DNA from: JAHWKS01 sp964458385
GTDB lineage: Bacteria; Planctomycetota; Planctomycetia; Pirellulales; Pirellulaceae
Assembly (NCBI GenBank): GCA_964458385.1
Contig: CAYWIS010000004.1
Span: forward strand, 1 to 64,000
Direction of reading: 5' to 3'
Length of the DNA: 64,000 bases
Below, piece by piece: positions 9,379 to 17,206 of this stretch; position 1 is the stretch's first letter, and the number at the start of each line of letters is the position of its first letter. The notes beneath the pieces were generated by a model. The model saw only the letters and a program-made list of their open reading frames with translations, ran no database searches and was not told where the DNA came from. Both the position numbers and the translations under genes were made by a program.

Positions 9379-10188
9379 ATGACGGAACCCCGACTTTATA
9401 CCCAAACGCAAATGACCGCCGTGGAAGCATATCCCCTGGCCGGAGGCCGGGTGGCGGTTTTCTCTACACGCTCTCCCGCAAGAACGGCTCCGAACGAAGA
9501 CGCCGCCGCGGTGCTGGCCATTGACGACCAGTCGGCCGTGCTGGTGGTCGCCGACGGTTTGGGGGGCGGCCCGAACGGAGAGCACGCCTCGGCCCTGGCC
9601 GTGGCGGCGCTTCGCGATGCCCTTCACGGAGTATCCAATTCGGGCGATGCGGTGCGCACGGCCATCCTCTCGGGCATTGAGACAGCCAACGCAAAAATTC
9701 AGCAAGCGGCCCCGGACTCCGCCACCACACTTGCGGTCGTGGAGATTCAAAAGGGCAAGGCTCGCACCTATCACATTGGCGATTCCGAAATCCTGGCGGT
9801 CGGAGCGCGCGGACGGCTCAAGTGGCAAACCGTGTCGCACTCGCCGGTGGCGTACGCAGTGGAAGCGGGTATTCTCGATGTGGCCGACGCCATGCACCAC
9901 GAACAACGGCATGTGGTGTCAAACGTTGTCGGCTCGGCCACCATGCGAATCGAGATGGGCCCCTTCTTCAAACTCAGCTCCCGCGACACCGTCCTCTTGG
10001 GCAGCGATGGGTTGTTCGACAACCTGCACACCGCAGAGATCATCGCCCACATTCGTACAGGCGACCTGGCCGAGTGTGTGGAGCGACTCGCCCGCGACGC
10101 GCTTCAGCGGATGGTGGAGCCGAGTGATGACCATCCTTGCAAGCCAGACGATTTGACGATTATCGCCTTTCGCCCCACGGCGCCCTAG
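9379..10188 (+). CDS. PP2C-family protein serine/threonine phosphatase
   Basis: 269 residues from ATG 9379 (a GTG at 9343 would add 12 residues; neither has a strong ribosome site). All metal-binding motifs of the PPM/PP2C fold can be read in order: NEDAAAV, VVADGLGGGPNGEHAS, SATTLAVVEI, HIGDSEIL, LLGSDGLFDN and KPDDLTIIAF. It should remove phosphate from Ser/Thr residues with two Mn/Mg ions in the cytoplasm, opposing Hanks-type kinases such as the one at 46962-48533. No kinase gene is adjacent, so the partner is inferred only. There is no membrane segment. Confidence 0.9.
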   Translation: MTEPRLYTQTQMTAVEAYPLAGGRVAVFSTRSPARTAPNEDAAAVLAIDDQSAVLVVADGLGGGPNGEHASALAVAALRDALHGVSNSGDAVRTAILSGIETANAKIQQAAPDSATTLAVVEIQKGKARTYHIGDSEILAVGARGRLKWQTVSHSPVAYAVEAGILDVADAMHHEQRHVVSNVVGSATMRIEMGPFFKLSSRDTVLLGSDGLFDNLHTAEIIAHIRTGDLAECVERLARDALQRMVEPSDDHPCKPDDLTIIAFRPTAP

Positions 10189-10262
10189 CCAACCGCATAT
10201 ACTGAACAGAGCAACGGTTTTCCACGGACGACAGTTTTCTCTTGTGAGAAAGGAGTGCAGTC

Positions 10263-10973
10263 ATGGTTCGGTTGCTTGGATTCTTCGTCGCATCGCTGTT
10301 CGTTGTTCCGTTGGCGTTGGCCCAGGAGGCGCCCACCCAGCCTTCGGTGGGAGACAAGCCGCTTCCCGAGGCGGCGCCGCTAACGCCCAAAACACCCAAG
10401 CCCGACACGACGCTTCTCAACGACACTCACACCCGCGGGCTTAAAGCGCGGATCATTATAGAGAAATCCCCCAAGTCGCGACCCCTTCCGGTCGGCAAAC
10501 GGTGCGTGGTTGAATTGCTTCATGGGCAACACCATCAAGGAATCTTGGAATCGCACGACGAAGACTGGCTAGTGTTGCGGCGCGAAGATGAGAACATGCG
10601 CACATGGATCGCCACGCGCCATGTGGCGGCGGTCATGAGCCTTGAGGCGGACGACGAGCAGCAAGCCGACGCCTCAACTCCCGCTCGTACTCCCGACCAC
10701 GACGCATCTGCAAAATTGCAGGCGCTGGTCAAGAAGCTGCAAGCCGAGTTGGCCGAGACGCGGGCGAAACTCGAATCCCAACTAGAGGCCGCCCGCGCGC
10801 GACTTGCGGAAGCACAGGACGAAGCCGAAGCCGCCCGTCGCGACGCCGCCAGCCAGCGCGACCTCTTGAAACGCGTTCGGCAGCGCGCCGAAGCGGCCCG
10901 CCGTGCAGCCGAGCAAGAGCTGCAAAGACTTTGGGACCAACTAAAGCAAGCAACGGAAGCCGCGCCTGAGTAG
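10263..10973 (+). CDS. Exported coiled-coil protein of unknown function
   Basis: 236 residues, ATG 10263 behind AAAGGAG. A signal peptide (MVRLLGFFVASLFVVPLALA) is followed by a Pro-rich linker and a small domain at about 65-125 (VGKRCVVELLHGQHHQGILE), which resembles a short SH3-like beta fold. A long Ala/Glu/Arg/Gln coiled coil follows at about 150-230. I do not recognise the family. By layout it could be a periplasmic tether or regulator. It lies about 75 bases after the PP2C gene on the same strand and has its own ribosome site. Confidence 0.72.
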   Translation: MVRLLGFFVASLFVVPLALAQEAPTQPSVGDKPLPEAAPLTPKTPKPDTTLLNDTHTRGLKARIIIEKSPKSRPLPVGKRCVVELLHGQHHQGILESHDEDWLVLRREDENMRTWIATRHVAAVMSLEADDEQQADASTPARTPDHDASAKLQALVKKLQAELAETRAKLESQLEAARARLAEAQDEAEAARRDAASQRDLLKRVRQRAEAARRAAEQELQRLWDQLKQATEAAPE

Positions 10974-11136
10974 AATCGTCTTAGCAACGTGGTCGTTGTA
11001 TTTTTCTCCGCCGGGGTCGAAGGCTCGACGCCCGGTGGGCGACTGCGGCGCCGAAGTCCATCAGGAGCGATCTCGCATCATTCCGGCGCAGATCGGGTTG
11101 CGAAGGGAGTCGTCCGTCTTCCTTGGAACATCGATC

Positions 11137-11637
11137 ATGCCGAAGAAGAAAGCTCCGGCGGCCAAGAAAACACCGGCTAAGAAAGCCCCCGCAAAAAAGT
11201 CTTCGGCCAAGAAGGCTGTCGCCAAGAAAATGCCGACGAAAACGGCCGCCAAGAATGCCGTTCGTCGGAAGACGCCTTCCAAGAAATCGCCAACCACCCG
11301 TGGCGATAGCAAATCTCCTGCGAAGCAGAAGCCCGCCCACCCAGCCGCGCTGCGCAAGGTGAATGCTGTTTCGCTAGGCCGTCCGCAGGTAACGGGCGAA
11401 GAGAAACTATTTCTGCTCTTCAAAGACGATTATCACGCGCGACAGGTGTTCGACTTCCTGCGGGTCGAAACCGTGAAAGAACTGGAGCAGTTCACCCCGC
11501 AGGAGATTGTCCATCGGCTCTCGCAGCCAATTCGTCAAACGGTCGAAGGCATCCGCCGCCGACTCGCCGAAAAAAATCGCTGTCTGGCTGGCGATGAAGA
11601 ATACGTGCTGCGGTACAAGGAAAAAGCGAAAGCATAA
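11137..11637 (+). CDS. Histone-H1-like Lys/Ala-rich protein with C-terminal helical domain
   Basis: 166 residues from ATG 11137. Residues 1-70 are a tail of AKK/PAKK/KKAP repeats very like eukaryotic H1 tails and bacterial H1-like nucleoid proteins; it should be disordered and bind DNA or RNA by charge. Residues about 85-150 form a compact predicted helical domain (FDFLRVETVKELEQFTPQEI ... VEGIRRRLAEKNRCL). Its pattern resembles the helix-hairpin-helix-like fold of the RNA polymerase alpha C-terminal domain. That second assignment is my inference. The gene starts well inside a longer open frame from 10996, but the earlier codons do not read as protein. It converges on the Cys-rich gene at 11897. 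Confidence 0.82.
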   Translation: MPKKKAPAAKKTPAKKAPAKKSSAKKAVAKKMPTKTAAKNAVRRKTPSKKSPTTRGDSKSPAKQKPAHPAALRKVNAVSLGRPQVTGEEKLFLLFKDDYHARQVFDFLRVETVKELEQFTPQEIVHRLSQPIRQTVEGIRRRLAEKNRCLAGDEEYVLRYKEKAKA

Positions 11638-11896
11638 ACCGACGCCGCCCTATGGCTTCGTAAAGGCGGATCAGAGCCAACTTCGGCTATTTAAGAGAAA
11701 CCGGCGCCGCAGCCACCATCGGCCACGACGCCGGCTTGCTAAACCATTGTTAGTTAACATGAAAAGGGAAGCCGCCTAGGAGCACGCGACCGATTCATCG
11801 GCCGCTTTCCCCTTGGTTCACCGCCTGCCGATGCGACTCCGCAAACGGTCGTCGCAAGCCGCAGTGAACAGCGGTCCCACTTCGCCTAGGAGGGCG

Positions 11897-12418
11897 CTAG
11901 CCCTTATCGCAGCAAGGCTTGGCCTGATCGCAGCATTCCTTGCCCTCGACGCAGCACTTCTGCGCGCCGTTGCAGCACGCTTGAGCTTGCTCGCAGCACT
12001 TCAGGCCCTTCTCGCAGCAGCCGGGCTTGGATTTGTCCTTGCAGCAGGCCTTCCCCTGTTCGCAGCAAGCTAGATTCTTGTCGCAGCAGGTCTTGCCGGC
12101 GGTCGTTTGAGCTACGAGAGCTGTCGCGGCGTTCGCCGTCGACTCGCCGCAGCAGGCTTGAGCCTGGTCGCAGCATTCCTTTCCTTCAACGCAGCACTTC
12201 TGCGCGCCGTTGCAGCACGCCAGATCCTGGGCGCAGCACTCGGCCCCGATAGCGCAGCAACCGAGCTTGGCCTCGGTTTCACAACACGCGCTTTTGGGAT
12301 TGCAACAAGCCTGCTGCTTGGCGCAACAACTCTTGGCGACATCGTCGCTTGCGCCCAGCCCCGCCACCGCCAAACCCAAAGCCAACAACGAACCAGCAAA
12401 CAATTGCGTGAGATTCAT
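11897..12418 (-). CDS. Exported Cys-Cys array protein (two nine-pair arrays)
   Basis: 173 residues, ATG 12418 with GGGAG about 8 bases upstream. After a signal peptide (MNLTQLFAGSLLALGLAVAG) the mature part holds 18 Cys-Cys pairs in two arrays of nine. Within each array the spacers between pairs are 5,5,7,5,5,5,5,5 residues, identical in both, and the arrays are joined by a 20-residue linker. NGAQKCCVEGKECCDQA occurs in both, and the DNA is also near-identical there, which points to internal duplication. There are 36 cysteines and no aromatic residues in the arrays. The protein could bind thiophilic metals like a metallothionein or form a disulfide-rich rod. Its function is unknown. The neighbour at 12538-12939 is also exported and has CC pairs. 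Confidence 0.82.
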   Translation of the reverse strand: MNLTQLFAGSLLALGLAVAGLGASDDVAKSCCAKQQACCNPKSACCETEAKLGCCAIGAECCAQDLACCNGAQKCCVEGKECCDQAQACCGESTANAATALVAQTTAGKTCCDKNLACCEQGKACCKDKSKPGCCEKGLKCCEQAQACCNGAQKCCVEGKECCDQAKPCCDKG

Positions 12419-12537
12419 AACATTCTCCCAATGAGAATCAAGCCGTGAAAAATCGAACGAAAGTTTCTGCACGCCGCCAGCGCGCAGCGCGATACGACAC
12501 CGAGCCGATGGCTCTTGTCAAAAACCGCGGGGTCGAT

Positions 12538-12939
12538 TTAACACAGCCAGACGCAGTTGAGAATGTTAATCGGTGGGCCTGCGTCGCGATAAACCCGCTG
12601 TTCGACGACCACGGCGGGCGAGCCTATGCGGGGCTGAGTAGGCTCGGGCACGGCGACAGCCAGCCACAAGGCGGCGTCGCGCAGGTCGTCTTTGTCGGCC
12701 ACGTTACGGAAGGAAACCGTGGCGTTCCGGTCGCAGCAACATTCGGCCTCGGCGGGCTTCGAAGGCGACTCGGATGGAAGAGAAGGGCGTTCCAGCCGCG
12801 CACCACAACACGACACGGCAACCGGCTTGGCCGCCTCGCCCGGCGCCCAATCCTGGCAGCACCACCCCGGCGGCAACGCCACCAGCAGTGCGTTCGCCAG
12901 AACAACGATCTGGAACACCACAGCGTTCATACGCTCCAT
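12538..12939 (-). CDS. Small exported protein with Cys pairs
   Basis: 133 residues from ATG 12939 (ATG 12930 is an alternative). A hydrophobic N-terminus (MNAVVFQIVVLANALLVALP) resembles a signal peptide or anchor. It is followed by GWCCQDW, VSCCGAR and AECCCDRN and then a soluble tail. I do not recognise a family. It lies 119 bases upstream of the Cys-array gene on the same strand, so the two may be co-transcribed and share a metal or redox role. That is inference from composition and position only. Confidence 0.6.
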   Translation of the reverse strand: MERMNAVVFQIVVLANALLVALPPGWCCQDWAPGEAAKPVAVSCCGARLERPSLPSESPSKPAEAECCCDRNATVSFRNVADKDDLRDAALWLAVAVPEPTQPRIGSPAVVVEQRVYRDAGPPINILNCVWLC

Positions 12940-13148
12940 TATACGCACCAAAAACGAAAAGGTTCCATCCCAGAAGACAACCACTTCAACCCGTCCACCG
13001 TGGATCGCACCCTTGGTTGTTCTATGGCCGGCATGGGGGCGGAAAGCGAGGGTCGCCACGCACGGCGCACTCCCCGAAAGATGGAGAATAGCCCCAAACA
13101 GTTCATTGAAAGGGCTGGCGGCTTCCTAATCGTGGGTAAAAGCACGCC

Positions 13149-13192
13149 GTCCCTCTGCTCAAGGCACGGCATTCGACCTTGGGCAGAGGGAC
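13149..13192. repeat. Long hairpin between genes
   Basis: GTCCCTCTGCTCAAGG (13149-13164) pairs with CCTTGGGCAGAGGGAC (13177-13192), 15 of 16 bases. On the minus strand it lies about 50 bases after the mddA stop and is followed within a few bases by a short T-run, so it may end that transcript. Confidence 0.55.
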
Positions 13193-13244
13193 TAACGCAC
13201 TTCGGGTTAGCGGAGCTACGTGTCGCTGTTCACAGAGCAGCGTG

Positions 13245-14024
13245 TCAGGTTTGCTCAACGGAGACCTTAGCAATTGGGGAGGGTGAAGCTGCGGTCTGCA
13301 TTGGGCGAAGGCGGGGAAGGAGCATGGGGGTTCGTTGTCGATAGTCCGCGTAGCCGGTGTGCAGGCGGACCAGATCGCGTTCTTCAAATTGAATAGCGAT
13401 CAGGATGTAAGCCGTCATGCCTAATGCGAATGTTAAGTGGGCGGCGGTCATGGTGGGTGTAGCCCAAAAGGCGGTCAGCCAACCGACGTATAGCGGATGC
13501 CGCACAAACCGGTAAGGGCCGGGCGTGACAAACGGCAGATGCGTATACGGCCGCCCGCGAAAGTACAGCCAAACCTGACGCAAACCGAACAGGTCGAAGT
13601 GGTTGATCAGAAACGTGGTGATTAGCACCGTCAGCCACCCAAACGCAAAGAGCCCCCAGAGTGCGGCCCGCAGGGTGGGCGTTTGCACGTCCCAGATCGT
13701 TCCGCCCAGCGGCCGCCATTGCCAAAAAAGGAGCCCCAGCGCAAGGTTGGTGAAAAGCACATAGGTGCTGCGCTCGATGGGAGCAGGGATGCAACGCGTC
13801 CAGCGACGCTTGAACGCCGGGCGGGCCATCACGCTATGCTGAAGTCCAAACAGCAAGAGCAGCGAGGCGTCGATCGCCAGCGCCGCGCCCAGCGGAGTGG
13901 ATCGCGGCCCGTCGAGGCTCGTCGGTGTCAGAAATCCGCCGATAAATCCAATGGCGTAGAGGAACACGCCCAAAAAGCAAAGGTAGTTCACCACTCCAAA
14001 CAACAGCACCAGCACGCGCTTCAT
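13245..14024 (-). CDS. mddA: Methanethiol S-methyltransferase (MddA-like)
   Basis: 259 residues, ATG 14024. The N-terminus (MKRVLVLLFGVVNYLCFLG, then FLYAIGFIGGFLTP) matches the MddA/NnrU-like integral membrane methyltransferases. The C-terminal half carries GPYRFVRHPLYVGWL and EERDL, the shared SAM-binding core of the isoprenylcysteine-methyltransferase superfamily. About five membrane helices are visible. MddA methylates methanethiol with S-adenosylmethionine to give dimethyl sulfide. The full-length match in layout supports this over a generic isoprenylcysteine methyltransferase, but a search would be needed to separate close paralogues. The gene stands alone; the secretion cluster upstream is closed by a terminator. 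Confidence 0.8.
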   Translation of the reverse strand: MKRVLVLLFGVVNYLCFLGVFLYAIGFIGGFLTPTSLDGPRSTPLGAALAIDASLLLLFGLQHSVMARPAFKRRWTRCIPAPIERSTYVLFTNLALGLLFWQWRPLGGTIWDVQTPTLRAALWGLFAFGWLTVLITTFLINHFDLFGLRQVWLYFRGRPYTHLPFVTPGPYRFVRHPLYVGWLTAFWATPTMTAAHLTFALGMTAYILIAIQFEERDLVRLHTGYADYRQRTPMLLPRLRPMQTAASPSPIAKVSVEQT

Positions 14025-14260
14025 CGTCTTCCTCTCTTGGGGCTACATGGTGAGATTGTCGCTCAAGGCCGCCGCCGGGCTCCCCCTAGGAATTCCGGCG
14101 AACTGCGGGAGGGAACTCTCCCTATCCCGCTCCGACCTACCTTGTTCAAGAGAGTGCAGCGAAAAAGCTCGTCCGATGTTTCAAGAAAAATTTGCCAGAA
14201 AATCAGCGGCGGCTCCTGCAAAACGGCGCATCATCGCCGCGGCCGCCCATGCGGGGTCAA

Positions 14261-14293
14261 GAAAGCAAAAGGTCCCGCCTGGCAAGCGGGACC
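14261..14293 (-). terminator. Terminator of the type II secretion cluster
   Basis: On the minus strand GGTCCCGC and GCGGGACC form a perfect 8-bp stem (arms 14271-14278 and 14286-14293), followed by TTTTGCTTTCTT. It lies about 20 bases after the stop of the last cluster gene. Confidence 0.82.
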
Positions 14294-14313
14294 TAGACAG
14301 GGTTTGAAAGGAG

Positions 14314-15570
14314 TTAGAAGGGGTTGTCTTCGCGGCGGACGTTGAATAACTCGCCTTCCTCCAATTCCTTATTCTCCGTCAAGTTCTCGCCTAGCGGGGT
14401 CACAGCGCGGCGGCCGTACCATTCGAATTCCACATCCAATTCGCCAATGTGTTTGACCTCGGCGCGGAAGTCGCCCACCTGGAACGAGTCACCCTCGTAC
14501 AACCAGTAACTCTTGCCGGTGCGGCGATCGATCATCCACACCTGCCGGCGGCCATCGACTTCGGTAATACCGTTAACGTAGGTGAACCGCACCTGATCGT
14601 AAGGCGGCTTCTTCTCGGCGGGCGGCGGCGGAGGCGGGGGAGCGACGAACACCGGCGCCGGAGGATCGGTCACGGTAATCTTGACCTCCTTCTGCACCGA
14701 CCGCACGGGAACGCCATCGTCTTTGACGATCAGCGTGACCGTGTACTCGCCTGGCCGGCGGGGTGTCCACGACAGTCGGCCGGTCTGCGGGTCAAAGCGG
14801 GCGCCGGTCACATCCTTGGATTCCCACGAAAAGGTCAAACGATCGTCTTTGTCGGGGTCACGAGCCGAGGGCGAGAGCGTCACTTCCCGGCCAGTTTGGC
14901 CCGAAACGCTCGACACGCTCAGCGTAGGCGGCGAGTTGGGCGGGCCGAACATGTTGCGTCCGCAAATGGCGTCGATATAGCTTTGCACATCGCTTTCGGC
15001 CAGACGCTTCGACGGGGGATGGTGCAGGCTGTCGCGTTCGGGCGCGTCGGGCAGCGAAAGCGCTTCGACCGTCATCGCAAACGACACGGTCTTGGGATCG
15101 CGCGGCGTAATCTGGAGCGACTTAATGCGGTGCAGATAATCGACCGAGTAGAACTGGTAAAGCAGCCGAGTAAGCATCTCCAGGCTGCCCGAGCCACTGA
15201 CCGAAAACGCGTGGGCAGTGAAAGCGTCGGTCTGCGAGCGCAATCCGCCGGTCACTGGGTTCACCTTGGGTTCGGCAAAGCCAATCTTGGTTACCACGCT
15301 CAAAAGCCAGTCGGTGTAGAGTTGCCGCGCCTGCTGCAGGTCGGGCGGCAGCGACCGCTCTTGGTACCGCTCGAGTTGTTGCTGTGCGATCATCCCCGCT
15401 TGCACTTGGCGAGTCTTCTGGCGTTTCTCGTTTTGCAGCCGCTCCAGCGCTTGCGCGCGCTGCTTGAAACTGCCTTCCACCTTGCGAAAGGCGTAGAAAC
15501 CTCCCATCAACACCACCAGGGAGCCGACCAGCAACGCCAGAACGCGTTCGCGCGGGTTCATATTTTTCAT
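14314..15570 (-). CDS. PilO/GspM-like protein with an Ig/cadherin-like domain
   Basis: 418 residues, ATG 15570. A single membrane helix (about 10-27) and a coiled coil lead into a ferredoxin-like periplasmic domain typical of PilO/GspM. Residues about 215-300 form a separate beta-sandwich of dystroglycan/cadherin-like type (PPTLSVSSVSGQTGREVTLS ... RLSWTPRRPGEYTVTL), then a Pro-rich linker and a C-terminal beta domain about 340-400 resembling PilP/GspC-type modules. It is the last gene of the secretion cluster and probably part of the inner-membrane platform with the PilM/PilN fusion upstream. An Ig-like insertion is unusual for this role. Confidence 0.72.
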   Translation of the reverse strand: MKNMNPRERVLALLVGSLVVLMGGFYAFRKVEGSFKQRAQALERLQNEKRQKTRQVQAGMIAQQQLERYQERSLPPDLQQARQLYTDWLLSVVTKIGFAEPKVNPVTGGLRSQTDAFTAHAFSVSGSGSLEMLTRLLYQFYSVDYLHRIKSLQITPRDPKTVSFAMTVEALSLPDAPERDSLHHPPSKRLAESDVQSYIDAICGRNMFGPPNSPPTLSVSSVSGQTGREVTLSPSARDPDKDDRLTFSWESKDVTGARFDPQTGRLSWTPRRPGEYTVTLIVKDDGVPVRSVQKEVKITVTDPPAPVFVAPPPPPPPAEKKPPYDQVRFTYVNGITEVDGRRQVWMIDRRTGKSYWLYEGDSFQVGDFRAEVKHIGELDVEFEWYGRRAVTPLGENLTENKELEEGELFNVRREDNPF

Positions 15571-15658
15571 CGGATCAGTCTCGGCCGGTTATCGTAGTCA
15601 AGTGGTCGAAAGCCGCGGCGGCAAGGCTCGCCCACCACCGCTTGGGCGTCAATAGGAG

Positions 15659-17146
15659 TTACTCCCCAGCTTGAGCTTCGGGGTCCGTGGGAGGCAGGGC
15701 CACCACGGCGTTGTCAAATCGCCAGGGGTAATCGGCCCGCTGCCGATTTTCTTGACCGCCTTTACCGCTGGCCTCACGCCGTTCGCTTTGCAGGTTGTGA
15801 ATCATCTGCGAGATGTCCGACGCCTGGCGGGCGTAACCATCAAGCAGAAATTGACCGCCGCCAGCAGACAAAGACACTGCCCGCAACCGCGTAACCAGGA
15901 TTTTATCGCCCGGCGGCAAGTCACGCGAAACATCCTTCAGTTCGTCAAGCCAGTTAATATCGCCCCGGGTGAACTGATGGATGTCTTCGGCCTTGGCTTG
16001 CAGCGTCCTGGCTTGGTCGACCAGTTTGTTGAGCTCGCTAATTTCGCGCTGAAGGGTTTTGATGTTGTGGTCATCGGCGGCCAGCTTTTGCCAAACCAGG
16101 AAAGTGTCCGCCAACACCAGCGACGCCGCAACCGCGGCCGCCAACACATAGCGGCGGCGTTGGCTAGGCGGTTCGGGACGGCGGCGCGGGTTGAAAAAGT
16201 CAATGTCGTGCCGAACCTGCGCCGCTTCGTCTTGCAACATGCCCAAAAGCGGCGCAAAACGCCCCGGATAATCGGGCAGGCCGGTTTTCAGGTCGCCATC
16301 GATCTCGACCACCGAGAACGGATCGAACGGCTCGACAGGAACCGACAGTTGCTCCTGCACCATCGTTGCGACCGCCTCGACACGCGAGGTTTCGCCGCAG
16401 ATGACTACACGCTCCACGCGCCGACCGCCAAGTTGATTCTGCGCCGCGGCGATGGTGCGTCGGGCCTCGGCCACCAACGCCCGGGTCTGAGCGTCGTCGG
16501 TCGCCGTGGGTAGCCGCACGGTGCGCACAAAGACGACGTTATCGCCAATTAACACCGTCAGGTCGGCTTCGTCGCGCACCAAGTCGACCAACAGGCGGCA
16601 CTCGCTGCTGGGCCGCGCTCGCCGCAAGAGAGAACCAGCCGCAAACGGACGCAGCACCAATTTCTCGGGCTCCAGGCCGGCCGCAGCGCAGGTCTGCCGG
16701 ATTTGCTCGACTCCCTTGGGCGAAATGACCGCCGCCAATACGCCTAAGGCGCCGCCGCCATTCTCGGGAGCCGCTTCAGTCGAAGATGTATCCAGCGGCA
16801 CATAGTCCAGGAGCCAGTCTTCATTTACGCCCGAAAAATCGCGCATGTCCTGGAAACGCACCAGATCGGGCAGTTCTTCGGGCGGCGCCGGCGGCAACGA
16901 GAGCCGGCGCAGCTCCACATTCGAGCGTCCCACCGCCACCAATGTTTCGCAGCGGCCAATGCGCCGGGCGGCTAGCGCCGCCGCCACGCGTTCGCCCACT
17001 TGGGCCTCGGTCAACGTTTCGCCCACGTTGGGTGGCGCCAGTTCGACGGCGAAGGCATGCTCCACCACCGCTTCCTTCCCGCGCGTCCGCGCCACAGCGA
17101 TCCGCGCTTCGCGGCTGTCCCATTCAAGTGCTAGATATCGAGGCAT
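15659..17146 (-). CDS. PilM/PilN (GspL-like) fusion protein
   Basis: 495 residues, ATG 17146. Residues 1-310 have the actin-like ATPase fold of PilM and the cytoplasmic part of GspL (MPRYLALEWDSREARIAVAR at the start; LLVDLVRDEADLTVLIGDN in the middle). A transmembrane helix at about 328-345 is followed by a coiled coil and a PilN-like periplasmic domain. PilM and PilN are separate proteins in many type IV pilus systems; here they are joined, as in GspL. It should link the GspE ATPase to the periplasmic platform. It lies 60 bases after gspK and 88 before the PilO-like gene. Confidence 0.8.
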   Translation of the reverse strand: MPRYLALEWDSREARIAVARTRGKEAVVEHAFAVELAPPNVGETLTEAQVGERVAAALAARRIGRCETLVAVGRSNVELRRLSLPPAPPEELPDLVRFQDMRDFSGVNEDWLLDYVPLDTSSTEAAPENGGGALGVLAAVISPKGVEQIRQTCAAAGLEPEKLVLRPFAAGSLLRRARPSSECRLLVDLVRDEADLTVLIGDNVVFVRTVRLPTATDDAQTRALVAEARRTIAAAQNQLGGRRVERVVICGETSRVEAVATMVQEQLSVPVEPFDPFSVVEIDGDLKTGLPDYPGRFAPLLGMLQDEAAQVRHDIDFFNPRRRPEPPSQRRRYVLAAAVAASLVLADTFLVWQKLAADDHNIKTLQREISELNKLVDQARTLQAKAEDIHQFTRGDINWLDELKDVSRDLPPGDKILVTRLRAVSLSAGGGQFLLDGYARQASDISQMIHNLQSERREASGKGGQENRQRADYPWRFDNAVVALPPTDPEAQAGE

Positions 17147-17206
17147 GGCTTACGGGAAGTAAGAGTAGGTCGTGGGAAAAGGGAAATAGGAAATGAGAAA
17201 TCGGTG

